From the NCBI GenBank assembly GCA_016508695.1, contig VNKQ01000017.1, positions 1-64,000 of the forward strand: a stretch of DNA of 64,000 bases. The letters run 5' to 3'. The stretch is from Hyphodiscus hymeniophilus (Eukaryota; Ascomycota; Leotiomycetes; Helotiales; Hyphodiscaceae). Positions 19,019-31,307 of this stretch are shown piece by piece; position 1 is the first letter of the stretch, and the number at the start of each line of letters is the position of its first letter. Under the pieces are notes generated by a model, which did no database searches, had not been told where the DNA came from, and was given only the letters and a program-made list of their open reading frames with translations. The position numbers were made by a program, and so were the translations under genes.

Positions 19019-21048
19019 TCAAAAGTCCCAAAGAGTACCAAATGCATGTAACCCAGCTGAGCAGTAAAAGTCAGGCAGGTTCGTCACCGTTATGAGGATG
19101 CTGATGTACATACCCTCATGGCACCCTCGAAGCATCTCAGCATTGCCCTGCATGTTGGACGTGATGAAGATGACCTCGGCTCCAAACTCCACCCACGTGT
19201 CTTTGAGGAGCTTCATAGTATCAGGTCGTCCTCCTCGTTTCTTCGAGTCCCAAAGGATCATTCTCTCGGGTTCGATGTGTTTGCGGATTAGACCTGTTAT
19301 CGTCGGTCCAAAGGTGCTCTCCTGATCAGAGCCTATCCAAATGAGGAACCTAGCACAGCGTTAAAAGGTAATCCCAAAGATTATGCATGAAATTGTACCA
19401 ATTCGGGCTCTGGATGCAGGTGGACAGCGCTGCCCCAATACCGGTCCCAGTGCAGATGCGGATCCCTCTTTGGAACATCGCGGAGGCATGCCCAACACCA
19501 GCTATTGTGTATAAGTAGATGGCCATCTGGTGGATAAGGAAACGAGCATACCGAACTTGAACTCCCTAGTCCAGACGGTCTTGGGCGGATCGACAACAAG
19601 ACTTTTCGTGAAGTCCCCTTGAACACCGCAGATCATGTAATGATATGGAGATCCTCGACCCTCGCTGATGATCCCAAAGGCGTGGTATTCCATGATTGAG
19701 GTACGACTGATTCTGCCTAGGAGTCCTTGCTGCATCCCGCGCTCGAAACGGAGAATGGCGACCTTTGAGGATGGCTGAATGTATCAGTGAAGTCCGTGTA
19801 ACAAGCCAGGGGTGACCTACAATCTCAACTTCCACAGGTACTTCTCGAAGGGTAAACCATGGTATGAGGACACTAAGAGCATGAGTACGATAACTAGACA
19901 AGAGCGGAAGCGTACAATATTGTCATGAACACGGCAAACCAAAGCTCCTGTGCACTGAGCAACGAATTGGCGTTGGTTCTCCATTGCCCAAGTGTGATGT
20001 CATAGGTGTTTCCTAAGATTACGAAGACCCAGGTTGTCTGATAATTGTCAATTCCCGTCTCGAGGTCAGATTGGAGTGTACACACCGCCAGACCCAGCCA
20101 TCCAATGAAGCGATGGTGCTTCTCAAATATGTTATGATGGTAGCTGATTGAGAAGTCAGGTAACGCTATTTTCTACATCGAAATTGAAACACTCACCTTC
20201 GAACCCACGGAAAGGCGCTTAGGACCGAGGTAAACACAAGGACGTTTGTGACGATTCCAGTGGCAATGACAGCACTGTCCTGCACGGCGTGATGTCGTAT
20301 GATGCCGACCATCTTAAATACTAGCCAGCTGAAGGCTCTGTCAGTCCCGTCCACTGCTGGGAGAAGAGTCCGTCTTACCAAGCGCCAGAGAGTGCACATC
20401 CCGAATGGATCCCTCCGACATGTTGCAAAATCGAGGTTACCGCCAGCTTGATGCTCAACGGAGCCCACTAACAAAAGCTTCATTAGTGGCCATTGTGTGA
20501 ATGATAAGGAAGGGACGTGCACTTCGCAGGCCATGAATGGCGATGATGTATAGGAACCGTAGGAACAATTCGTTTCGCATCAGAATTGCGAAGAGGAGGT
20601 TGCCAAGTACCAAAGCACCGAGGTGGTTCTCGGCGTATGGAAATCGGCCAATTGCCGCCATGATCAATCCAGTCAGATTGAGCAAGGTAACAAAGGTGAA
20701 GAACTTTCGGTACGTATTGAACCAAAGCTGAAAGAGTATCAATCGACCAGGTTTTGGTCTCAAATGTGTCGGTTTCTCAGCTGCTATATTAGATCCGGCA
20801 GCATTATTGGGCTGCCGACCTGCCGGCCGTGACAAAGATAGGACTGGTACACTTGACGAAGGTGTAATGCCTTCATGGATGGCTGAGATAGGTGACAGAG
20901 GAGACTCGACATCTGTCAGAGTCTTCTGATACACATGGGTGAGAGACTGCAACACAATTAAGCTTTGCGTCTTGTCGTAGAGACCATTTTCTGCATCATC
21001 GATGTTTTGATTGTCGCCATCAGTGTATTTTGTTTGGATCGATGCCAT
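19019..21048 (-). CDS. TmpA-like integral membrane flavoprotein
   Basis: Nine exons (21048-20521, 20467-20379, 20328-20197, 20143-19916, 19872-19821, 19762-19552, 19501-19399, 19349-19114, 19056-19019) encode 538 residues with consistent phases. A disordered 90-residue N-terminus is followed by several membrane helices (LLNLTGLIMAAIGRFPYAEN; ILQHVGGIHSGCALSGACW) and a C-terminal oxidoreductase-like part (GVQGDFTKSLVVDPPKTVW, ICTGTGIGAALSTCIQSPNW, HAFGTLWDF). This is the fungal family of TmpA, a membrane flavoprotein linked to conidiation in Aspergillus nidulans, also seen as the C-terminal part of some NRPS-like proteins. Intron 1 must be GC-AG (GCACGT...GTTAG) to keep the conserved WAPLSIKLAVTS segment in frame. 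Met at 21048 is chosen over one 28 codons upstream. Confidence 0.85.
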
Positions 21049-22416
21049 GGTAAAGGTTTGCCAAGTCTTCAACTTCCAGATTCGGAGTTGACGTTTCAAC
21101 GACGAGCAACTGTTCCTGCAAGCGGTAGTCAATGCGGTACGATCTTTGGCCGATAAACACAGGTAGCATCGTTTCAGGGAAGACGAGACATCAACCTTTT
21201 ACGTCCGTAGAGCACATCAAGGGCGTAGATGGAAAAGTGAGAAGGAGTATCAGCCTTTTCCGAGGACAATATAATGCATTTTGGATAATGAAAGGTGCTA
21301 AGAAAGGGACCTTTCAGGTTGGAACAGGATCAGTGATTAAAATAGAAGCTACCTCATTTAGGCTTGACCTTACAACATTTTCGAATTTATGATGTGTTGA
21401 TGCTCTGATGTCGGAACCATATCCGTACCGGAGCGACCATGGTTGATACTTTCCGGGCCGCCGTCCTTAGCCTGTGCAAATCTCCTTCGCAGCCATGATT
21501 ATCCAAATTGACCTTATCCTTATGACGATGCGTGGGAGCTGCCAACCCCGACAGTTTCGAGGTATTCAGAGCCTAATCCAAACACAGTAATTGTTGCTAA
21601 ATACTCTCCTCTGCTCAATTGAGAATGATTGTGTTTTTGCACGGACAAGATCGACGCGCCATGCGGCACTTGGATAGAACCTTCCGGAATCGAGGTACGA
21701 ATGGCTTTTGTGTTCATGGAGATGGATACTTTTCAGTAGTGAAGTCACTCAGTGCCGCTTGAGGCGCTTTTCGTAAGATTGTCCGACGCTCGGAGTGAGT
21801 TTGACGGACTTGTGGTGGGGGATCTGCCCTGTTCTGTGCCAGCAGCCCAGCATACTTTCAGACTCATTATCTGATGCTATCCAAGGACCTTACAATATTC
21901 GGCAGGTTTTGGTCACAATCAAAGATCGTCCTGCGTCATTCGATTATGGGGTAAAGTAATGTTGTTGATTGAGAAAGTCGACCCACAGCCCACAGCGTAC
22001 TGAAAGCCCTGTTTGAATCACACAAAGCCCAATGCTTGTAGTTGCAACCTCCAAAAAGCGTTCAAAGATTGGATCGCAAACAAACTTGGCAATGAGCTTT
22101 ATACTAAGCATAAACAATGCACTTGACAGAAAAGTCACAAGCGACGCAACAATAGTAAACGACCACTTGAAATCACCTCTCCCCACTGAGAATGGAAATC
22201 ATAAATACCTACTCGAATACTTGAACGGTGTAAGTTCTGTCACGAGCTGATTAAAAATGGCTGTACTCGCCACTCATCTCATGATCCGAGGACATTCGCA
22301 ACAGAGAACCAGCCTAAAGAAAGTCGCGGTTGAGTTTCTCCGGGATGCGTTCAAATGACAGATGTGATCAACTATGTAACTTATGTCATCAAATTCATTA
22401 TACAATTTCCTCGTCA
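21049..22416. other. Intergenic, no convincing gene
   Basis: 1.37 kb between the TmpA-like gene start and the thiolase 3' end. Short ORFs occur on both strands, none with recognisable features or paired splice sites. It should hold the TmpA-like promoter. Confidence 0.45.
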
Positions 22417-23891
22417 TCAAAACCTGGCCTCAACCTTCTTCTCGGTGTCCTGCAGCGCCCATGCACTTGCGTGCATCTTGCTCCTCGCAGCTGTGGCCTG
22501 CTTCTCCGTGAACCCTTTCGCCTCAATGGCAGGATTGTATCCAAGACCCGTATTCTTCGCCACAACCTCGCTGGAGACCGCTTGCGCGGGCTTGCCATCC
22601 GCTCTCTTGTAAACTGTGACCACGGCTGCACCTCCCAATCCCAAATTGTGCTGGAGTGCAACGGTGGTGCCAGGAATCAAACGATTGTTAGCCCAACCTC
22701 TCAAATGCCAGACGAGCTCGGCGCATTGTGCGATTCCAGAAGCTCCGAGTGGGTGGCCTTTTGAAATCAGGCCGCCGGAGGGGTTGATAACCATCTTGCC
22801 GCCGTACGTGATGTCTCCGTTCCGAACCATTTCATGTGCTTTGCCCGGCGGACAGAGACCTAACGCATCGATGGTGATCATCTCATTCGCAGAGAAGCAG
22901 TCGTGAAGCTCGCAGACCTTAACCTCACTGGGGTCGACCTTGGCCTCCTTCAGAGCGACTTCCGCAGCATGTTTTGTCATCTCAAATCCCATCAGGTCCA
23001 TGGAGGAGCGTGAGAAGAGGGATGGAGCGTCGGTGGCAAGGCATTGGCCTGCGATCAGAACGGCTTGTTCTTTAAGGCGTGGGCGGGCATCGAGGAAATC
23101 CTGAGAGACAAGGATAGCGGCTGCTCCTCCGTCAGAGGTGGGGCAGCATTGCAACTTTGTGAGGGGCTCGTGAATCATCGGTGATTTCATAATCTGCTCG
23201 AGGGTGTAGACATCTTTGAATTGGGAGTAGGGATTTCTTTGCGAATGTTCGTGGTTCACGCGAGCAATTTCGGCGAAGTCTTCACTCTTTGCGCCAAACC
23301 TGTGACCTAATTAGAGTGTTTGAGGGAGAAAATGATGCGGCCTTACTTCTCCATATATTCTCGTCCAGCGTTTCCAAACATTTGTGCAGCACCTGGTGCA
23401 TTTGTGATTCCCCTTGTAACTCGCATCATCTCTCCGCTGGTCCCAGTAGGGTTACTTCTATCGTTCCAATGACTCTGAAGAGATCCGGGCATCATCTTCT
23501 CGAATCCAACAACCATAATACAATCCGCGCCTCCATGTGAGATAACATTACGTGCCAAATGTAGACCAGTTGAGCCAGTACTGCAGTTGTTGTTGACATT
23601 GTAGATTGGGATTTGGGTCATGCCAAATTGGTAGAAGACTCGTTGACCACAGGTGGAATCGCCATAGCAGTAGCAGGCAACGCCTTGATCGACATCGTCG
23701 TAGCTGATTTGCGCATCGAGAAGGGCCTTAATACCGGCTTCAAACCCAAGTTCGGTGTAATCGACCTTGCCTCTCGGTTTAATGAACTTGGTCATTCCAA
23801 CACCAAGGACTATTAAGAAGTCAGCAATATTTCTGGGGTGGAATTGAAAAGGGTTAGTACCGTAACATGGCTCGTTGCGTTTGATGACCAT
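22417..23891 (-). CDS. SCP2/SCPx-type 3-ketoacyl-CoA thiolase
   Basis: Three exons (23891-23867, 23809-23347, 23299-22417) give 456 residues. The first intron (23810-23866, 57 bp, GTTACG...ATAG) is inferred because the unspliced N-terminus is unlike the family, whereas splicing gives NEPFLGVGMTKF; being a multiple of three without stops, retention also stays open. The nucleophile cysteine lies in NNNCSTGSTGLHLAR and the catalytic His in GGLISKGHPLGASGIAQ. LHDCFSANEM and LGLGGAAVVTVYKR are further family signatures. Enzymes of this group act in peroxisomal breakdown of branched or sterol side-chain acyl-CoAs. There is no fused SCP2 sterol-carrier domain. The C-terminus is ARF, a weak match to the peroxisomal targeting tripeptide. 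Confidence 0.9.
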
Positions 23892-25858
23892 CTTGGCGGT
23901 TTGGAAATGATGGTAGAGTCAAGGTTTAGGTTTCGATAAATGTAAAGATAAAAACTCATTTGATTTATCGTAGAGGAGTGCTTTCAAGAGACGTTAATAT
24001 AAGATGCTAGTCAAAGCTCCCCGCATACCCCAACCGACTCCCAAGGCAATATGGGGCCGAGGTTCTCATGATAATCACGTGATCCACTGTAAGGCTGGAT
24101 AAGGTAATGGTGGTATTGAGTCAGCCGTGTTTACTGTTTACTCATACGGTTTGAAGCCATTTAAAATGGTTCTCACGACTATTCAACGGGACATCAAGCG
24201 TAGCTTCATCCCTCGAACACTTCCCGAGCATAAGGCAAGTTGTGTAATCGCCACCAAGGCTTGTGGTTCACATTGATTTCAATCTTTGACAGAGATTGCA
24301 ATAGAATTAGGATTCTGTCCTGTGTCGTACATAGGTAAGCATTGTCGCTGTCGACAGACAGACCTAACACCTCCTGTCGAGGATTGTCCTCTATGTCGCG
24401 ACACCCATCGCTGTCGGTCAACACATCTTTGTTGTCTGCGATAGTAGAAGAGGTGAGACTAGTAGACACACCCGTGGTTCCAGCCTCTGGGCGATCCAGG
24501 CGATAAGGCGTTGGAATTCAGTAGGAGTGGTGGCATAGGAGGGGAGAGTGCGAGTCTGGCTGAGCAGAGCTATGATCATCTCAATGTCCTTCGAGTAGAA
24601 GGCATATCCATGTTGGACCAAGCTCCTTCTGAAAGGACGGGTCTGGCAGGCTTCTTAATGTTACCATTTGCGGCATTTCTATGCTCTATAGAAATTCTCT
24701 ACTCTCTTTGGAAGTTGAAGTTAGTATCTTCCCAATAGTTATAGCTGAGTCTTTCTTGTTTGAAAGTGCTCAGTCCTAAGCAATCTTACCACGGAGGTTG
24801 TCAATACGGCTGCTTACGGCTATGGGTTGGTTTGATCACTTCAGATCGCCAAATTATACAATGATCCTCGCAATCCTGCAATAGAAGCTCTTCGGCGGAG
24901 AATAACTCTGAATGGGAGACCCGCTTCCTACGCAAATGCCGTCAAAGCCTTGCGAGCCTCGGTCAAATCCCCCAAGTAGGCAGCTCGAAGCTCTTTAACA
25001 CCCTATTCTTATTTTGCTTCTGGCGTCAAAGGCCTGGATATCATGAGATGCGGCCCAGCTGGGAGAGAGGAAACACCACCTAAATTTCGACGCTTTTCAA
25101 CAAATGGGTTTTAACGGGCTTAATGATGCTCGATTTAAGCTAGGAAATGATGAGAAAGATAATCTTTGAAACAAAAGAAAATATTGTTATAGCTAAACTT
25201 AATGCTAAAAAAGGATTTATGTAAAAATATCCCTTCAATTGGCTTAGTAACTTTAGGGGGGAAATTCAAAGCTATGGTGGTTTACCCAGGTGTAAACGTT
25301 CAACAAGGCAGAATTAAAACATAACGAGTTCAGTTGTTGTGAGTTAACAGACATGTCGAACGAGTGTGTCGAAGGGACTGGCAAGAAATCGGAATGCATG
25401 TTCGAGAACTTGGGAACATTAATTAGCTTACAACTTGGGAGCATGTTGGCAGGCACCTCTGCAAATGACGAAAAATAGACTCGATCTCATCAGTGACGAG
25501 AAGAAATCGGTTTGTATACATTCAAGAAGAAGAAAATGGGCGTGAAACCAAAGCGACTCTTCCAATCTCTGCGATTATATTCAGCTTGACTACGACTTCG
25601 TAGAACAGTGCATTACGCACCGAGACCGAAGTTTAGCTGCGCTCAACTTTGAGCATCAACCAACAACTCGGCAACTCAAGCAACAATTTCTCAACCCAGA
25701 GGGCGGAATAGCCTTCCAAGGTATGTCCGAACTCGTTGCATTGTCATATCCGCGTGCTGTCTAAAATCCCAAACTCCTATCCCATCATTCCTCATCCCTT
25801 ATGCCAGTGATCCTCGTCCCCTCCATCACAAAAACCTAGCCAAGACCAATCCAGCTCC
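23892..25858. other. Long intergenic region, no convincing gene
   Basis: Nearly 2 kb with only scattered short ORFs. A short ATG-initiated frame at 24166 (MVLTTIQRDIKRSF, 36 codons) faces away from the thiolase gene and could be a first exon, but I find no convincing continuation. The 3' flank of the copper chaperone gene lies at the right end. Confidence 0.4.
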
Positions 25859-26258
25859 CTACTCAGCAGCAGGAATGTCAATGCTCTTAGTCTCCCCATC
25901 TGCCTCCCCCGAATTCACCTTCTTTCCAGTCTTTGAAATGGTTCTCAGCACAGTCTCGTACGCCAATGTAGGTTCGGTAACAACTGTGGCGGTTTGGGTG
26001 TCTAGGGAGACGTCGTACGATTTAACGCCTATGAATTATATGTCAGCGTTTATTGACACGATGAGAGTCGGGAGATGACAAATAAAACAGCGTATTGATA
26101 GCCTGAACAGCATGCGCTCAGGAGGTGACGGGGGAAAGCACACAGGGTGAGAATGAGAGGGACATACCATCCAGCTTTCCAAGTACGCGGTTCACGGCGC
26201 CAGAGCAGCCACCACATGACATGCTGACATTGAATTTGTAGGTGTGTTCTGCGGACAT
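25859..26258 (-). CDS. ATX1: Atx1-type cytosolic copper metallochaperone
   Basis: Two exons, 26258-26168 and 26028-25859, with a 139-bp intron (GTATGT...CATAG, unusually long for this window) give 86 residues. The first exon encodes the heavy-metal-associated domain start MSAEHTYKFNVSMSCGGCSG with the copper-binding MxCxxC motif (M13, C15, C18). The second completes the ferredoxin-like fold (VKSYDVSLDTQTATVVTEP, then VLRTISKTGKKV). The family hands Cu(I) to the secretory-pathway copper ATPase Ccc2. The C-terminus has a short acidic extension ending AAE. Confidence 0.93.
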
Positions 26259-26783
26259 GATTGTGGGGGTGCTGGTTTGTAGTGGGGTGTTGGTGATGGC
26301 GGGGTTGATTGCGAATCTTATGTAGAGTGGTTAAGTATCAGCTGGATTGTTGGTAACAGGAGAGTAGGTTGAAAATGCTCGAGAACGGAAAAGAGTGATT
26401 GCGCAGCGTTGACTATTTATTGAAAGGTGTCCGGTATTGCGTGCTGGTGAGCTTAGAAATACAGGCGCGGAAAGACCTCTCGGGTAGCGAGGCTGTTTTT
26501 GTATCAGCCCCTCTCGGGAAACTTGAGCAAGTTTCAAATCCAAATCATCCACAAATTGCTCGATCACCAGGATGCGCAGGGGAACGGGCCGCGATTTGGC
26601 ATTTGGGTATTATGGCTTCTGGGCAGCAGGTTACTCTGAAACTCGGCAGAAACGAGCAGGAAGGACAAGCACCACTCTTCGACTATGCAGAGCACGTGAG
26701 TGGCAAGATGGGGGACAAACGCAGGAAGATTGAGCAAGCCGATCTCCCAATTGTGAAATTCCCATAGGCGTTTTTAGTCTATT
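26259..26783. other. Intergenic
   Basis: Contains the Atx1 promoter and the 3' flank of the Rqc1/TCF25 gene. A 122-codon ORF at 26399-26767 (plus) has no recognisable domain and overlaps another on the minus strand; I do not call it. Confidence 0.45.
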
Positions 26784-28992
26784 TCAATTATCCGGAGCCA
26801 AAGCCGGCATCTGGTCGCCACTTTCCATGTCACTCCCTTCCGAAGCTGTCTCATCCTGCCAATCGCCTTCCCCATCCATAATTTCTAACCCAGGCATATC
26901 ATCGTCTGTATCCGTTGCCTCCTCGGTATCTTCATCAAGGTCGTTACCTCCCCCGCCAAACATACTCGTTAGAATCCTTTGCAAAAACCCTCGAGGAGGC
27001 GAGTTTCCAAGGACTTCGCGCGCCTCATCCATCATATCTTCCAACTCTCTATCCGCTCCATCATTATATCCCCCGTCATCCTCTCCTGCTTGTCCTGGTA
27101 TTTCCAAGTGATTAGGACGAGCTGGAAAGCCAGGGAGGAGTCTCCTCAACGCCGCCAGGGGATTGTTGTAGTCCCCTCCCATTGAACGAGAACCTTCCAG
27201 TTGAGTGCGTTGGGTGTCGTATGAATAGACATTGTGATCAGGGGGTAGGGGGTCAGCATCTGAGTTATTGCTTCTGTGAAGGAGGTTGCTTGGTGCCATA
27301 GCCATAAGAGCAGGGCTATTATCCAGGTATATGAATCGGACTACGTCAAGAGTCATTTCGGAGTTGCTGACTATAGGAATCTTTGAAAGGTCAACTTTAG
27401 GTATCGTGTGTGCAATTTCCATAAGCAACGCCGTGGCTTCGGGTGAATTCCACAGATCCTTCGTCTGTACAACGTACAACTCGGTGAAGAGAGTTTCGGC
27501 GTCGGTTCTAGGCTCCAAACCCCATATCGATGGTGGGGCATCTAGATCGAGCTCTTTGAAGAGGCGGAAGAAGAGCCATGGGACTTTGTTCATGGAATCT
27601 GAGAGCAGTTTTCGACATTTGGGTCCATCTCGAAGTTGTAGAGCTGCGAATGCTAAAGAAGGTGAAGTATGGTAAATGGCTGGATTGTGTCCATCATCTG
27701 CTTCTCTCCATTTCCTACCCCATTGCGAATCATACAGATCCAGCAACCACTGGAACTCATGTGCTCGAAGTCCAAGATGATGAATCATGAGACGGGTGCA
27801 ATACGGATCCAGATCTGGTTGTAAAGTGAGGAGAAATTTCGTCCATTCTAGTGCCGTGCCATATGTTCCTTTCATAACAAGCGATTTGGTGTATTGATAG
27901 CCGGCAAGCCAGAGTTCTCTGTTTTCTGGACGAGCGAAATCAAGTCGTACCTTGCCTTGCGACAGCTTGGTATTGAAAGCGGAAATTGCCGCTCGGCCAA
28001 AAGTGAATAGTGCTCTTTCCAAAAGATCAGACGACAGAGCATGGTCCCCTTGGTCCTTAGCAATCTTGCTGACCTGGATGAGAAGTGAGATATGGTATGC
28101 TAGTTTTGGTGAGTAAGAAGTTCGAAGCAGGGAGGAGAGACTTACGGTTTTGAATAAGAAGACCTATTAGAAGTTGGGGATCTCCCATCTCTACGTAGGC
28201 TTGGAATTCTTGTTGTAGACGTTGGTAATTGGAATCGTGCTCATATTTGAACTCCTGAGTTCCAGAATCGGTGGGAGCTCCAGTGACAGCCATCGTGAGA
28301 CCTCCAGTTGTTCCTCTAGGCCACTCCTCCTTGCCCTGTATGAGGTTGTTCCGCCGCAGTGTCAATTCGGAGAGACCTTTACCTGGGGCATGGCGTCCCT
28401 TCAACGCCGTCTCCAAATCGACCTGTTGGTTCTGCCCCCTTTGTCTCCTCCGAGCTCCCCTGCCGACTGGACCACCAGCATCATCATGATTATCGACGGC
28501 TGTTCGACCAAACAGGTTCCTCATCTCATTTCCAACCTTCAAATTATAGGAGTTGATGCCCAATAAATGGCAAACTCTTTCATATTCGGGATCTAGTGTC
28601 GTCTGGGCAAGGGCAGAGTGATTCGAGGCATCTTTGACGTTAAGCTCTCTCAGTGCTGCATCAATCTCGTCGGCGCCATTTCCAGGTTTCTCCTCTACTG
28701 CTTTATTCGTCTTGGTCTTGGCCTTCTTCTTTTTCTTCGTCTTCTTTGCTTTCGATATAAGGGCGGGGCTAGCTTCTGGTTCACTCAAAGCTTGTTGACT
28801 CTGATTCTCATCGTCGTCCACATCTCGGGCTTCGTCTTCAAAGGCTGCGAGATTCGCGAAAAGACTTGGCTTTGCTGTTGGTGCATTTGCAACGGGCTCG
28901 TCTTCTGAGTCCTCTTCCTCTGCTTGGAGCTTTGCTGGAGCTTGCTGGAGCTCTCTTTGCTGCTGTAATTTCCTTAATTGTCTGCTCGACAT
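26784..28992 (-). CDS. Rqc1/TCF25 family protein (ribosome quality control)
   Basis: Two exons, 28992-28146 and 28099-26784, with a 46-bp intron (GTAAGT...CTAG) give 720 residues. The acceptor was chosen at CTAG before CATACC because it restores NPYHISLLIQVSKIAKDQGD, the family's conserved core; the later AG choices give stops or the wrong frame. Layout: start MSSRQLRKLQQQ, acidic and polybasic stretches (KAKKTKKKKKAKTKTNK), the TCF25 domain over about 280-600, and a long acidic C-terminal tail (EDTEEATDTDDDMPG). Yeast Rqc1 belongs to the complex that clears nascent chains on stalled 60S subunits with Ltn1, Rqc2 and Cdc48. It is divergent from the Ptc5-like gene. Confidence 0.9.
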
Positions 28993-29389
28993 ATTAGTAT
29001 CCGAAACCGGTTCGCACTGTACATGTAGGTCAAGTAGTTGTAATAGAAATGCGAATGAAAAATATTTAAAGAGCTCTGGTGGCGGGGTTGTAAAGTGTTT
29101 ACACTTTCTGTCATCGGCGAAATGACGCACCGGCATTGGGAAGCACGAACGCCCAAAAAACATGAGGCTACAGCACAGTAGCAGCCAACACCAACTCTGG
29201 TGTGCAGCAATCGGTCTCTTCATGCTGCGATTCTAATACACACACCTTCTTTTCAACAACACTGTCACTCCTTTTGCGGTGCTCTTGGTCCAACTTCTCC
29301 CAGAATTCAGCCTAGTGCAACCTCTCAGCAGTATCGCCAACACCGAGACTCTGGGGCTTCAGACACCTTTCTGACAGCATCACTATCCG
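28993..29389. promoter_or_regulatory. Shared upstream region of Rqc1-like and Ptc5-like genes
   Basis: 397 bp between two divergent start codons, so it must hold both core promoters. The Rqc1 frame stays open upstream of the chosen Met, but the family start MSSRQLRKL supports 28992. I see no specific regulatory motif. Confidence 0.5.
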
Positions 29390-31307
29390 ATGCGTCGAGC
29401 AGCAGTAATCGCCTTTCGGACTGCGCGTCTTGTCCCCTCTCGCAGTGTCGGCCTTCGCAATCGTGCTGGATTTCCAGCCTCGAATTATGGGCTAGGGGTA
29501 CGGTTGGCATCTACTCGATCATCGCCAGCATCCGTACAACCTCCGTCTTCCAAGGTCATTTCGACGCATAAGGCTTCCTCTTCCATGTACCTCCGCAGAT
29601 TTTCCGTTGCTTTTGTCTCAAGCCTTGTGGGATATGGAGCTTGGTATGCCTACAAGGGAAACGGGACAGATTCGATCAACGGTGGTCAACAAGCATCTGA
29701 GTTCTCTAGTTCTGCGATTTACTCTAATCCCACCACAAATGCAGAATCAGTGGTAACTGAGAACGAGAGGAAGGCTATAATCATTGGTGCAGATTCGATA
29801 TACACTGGCGCGATTCAGGGCAACGAGCCAATATCTAAGGATACTGACGACGCTGGGAGAAAAGTGTTGGAGATGTTGACGCCCGAGCAAGCCACACAAA
29901 AGTTGAGACGGAATGAAGAATCGTACTTTGTTGGCAGAGGGAAGGGAGTTGTGAGATACGATGTGGTCCAGATACCTAGCAATGATCCAATCGAGGATGA
30001 TCATTCGGAGAAGATCATCGAGCTACCTACTGCCCACGCTGGTGTAGCCCCCACAAGTGATTGGATGTTTTGGGGCGTTTTTGATGGCCATGCGTATGTC
30101 CTCCATAATTAGAAACCTACATATTAACTAATTGCCAACAGAGGCTGGACAACATCAGCGAAGCTTCGCCAAGTACTGATCAGCTTTGTAGCTCGCGAAC
30201 TAAACACAACATATACCGCGGCTCTGAAGACTCCCTCCCTCCTTCCCTCCCCCGAGGCGATCGAAGAAGCTATCAAGACTGGCTTCACTCGTCTCGACTA
30301 CGAAATCGTACACGAATCTGTATCTAAGGTCCTGAAAGCCAATTCCAAGCTCGTAGCAGCTGAGCTTCTCGCACCCGCACTTTCCGGTTCTTGTGCCCTA
30401 CTCTCGTTCTACGACAGCAACTCCAAGCTCCTCCGCGTGGCCTGTACTGGAGATTCGCGAGCGGTTTTAGGACGGCGCGGCGAAAAGGGGAAATGGGTCG
30501 CTACTCCACTCTCCGTAGATCAAACCGGTGGCAACCCAGACGAGGCAGCAAGACTTCGAAAGGCACATCCAGGAGAAGATAACGTGGTTAGAAATGGCCG
30601 CATACTAGGAGGATTAGAACCATCAAGAGCATTCGGCGATGCGAGCTACAAATGGACCCGCGAAGTCTCTGAACGTCTAAAACAATCCTTCTTCGGCCGC
30701 ACTCCCTCGCAACTTCTCAAAACCCCACCTTACGTAACAGCTGAGCCTGTTGTTACTACAACCAAAATCAATCCCACGAAGGGCGACTTTGTCGTCATGG
30801 CTACAGACGGTCTTTGGGAGATGCTCACAAACGAGGAGGTTGTTGGCTTGGTTGGTCAATGGATTGAGAAACAGTCTGAAGGTGAGAATGGAAAGAGCTG
30901 GGCGAGCCTGTTTAGTAGCCAGCAGAAGGGATTGCCGGTAGAGCAGGGATCGGGCAAGAAGGAGAAAGACGGTCAGAAGACGCCGATTAGACAACAACAA
31001 TGGGGTGTTACAGGAGGGGAGAAGGAGAGATTCGTGGTTGAGGATAAAAACGCTGCTACTCATTTAGTGAGAAATGCTTTGGGTGGTAAAGATAAGGACA
31101 TGGTGTGTGCTTTATTGACGTTGCCGGCTCCATACTCCAGAAGATATCGGTAAGCAATATCCGTTGAATATCAAGTCTATACTGACATGAAGTAGGGATG
31201 ATTTAACAGTCGAGGTCATTTTCTTTGGTAATAGCGATAAGTCTGGCGACGTCGTGGTCAACAAGGAAGCAAGCGCTCTAGCAAACGAGGTCAAGGCAAA
31301 GCTATAG
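29390..31307 (+). CDS. Mitochondrial PP2C-type phosphatase, Ptc5-like (pyruvate dehydrogenase phosphatase)
   Basis: Three exons (29390-30093, 30142-31149, 31196-31307) give 607 residues. The N-terminus is arginine-rich (MRRAAVIAFRTARLVPSRS), a mitochondrial presequence, followed by one membrane helix (about 71-88, FSVAFVSSLVGYGAWYAY). PP2C metal-binding motifs are present: WGVFDGHAGW (across intron 1), GDSRAVLGRRG, ATDGLWEML, and RDDLTVEVIFF in the last exon. Arrangement and length match Ptc5 and related phosphatases that reactivate pyruvate dehydrogenase. A low-complexity insertion (about 485-545) precedes the last motif. Confidence 0.9.

Noticed and set aside
26399..26767. 122-codon plus-strand ORF between ATX1 and the Rqc1-like gene
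   Set aside because: No recognisable features and it overlaps the likely ATX1 promoter.
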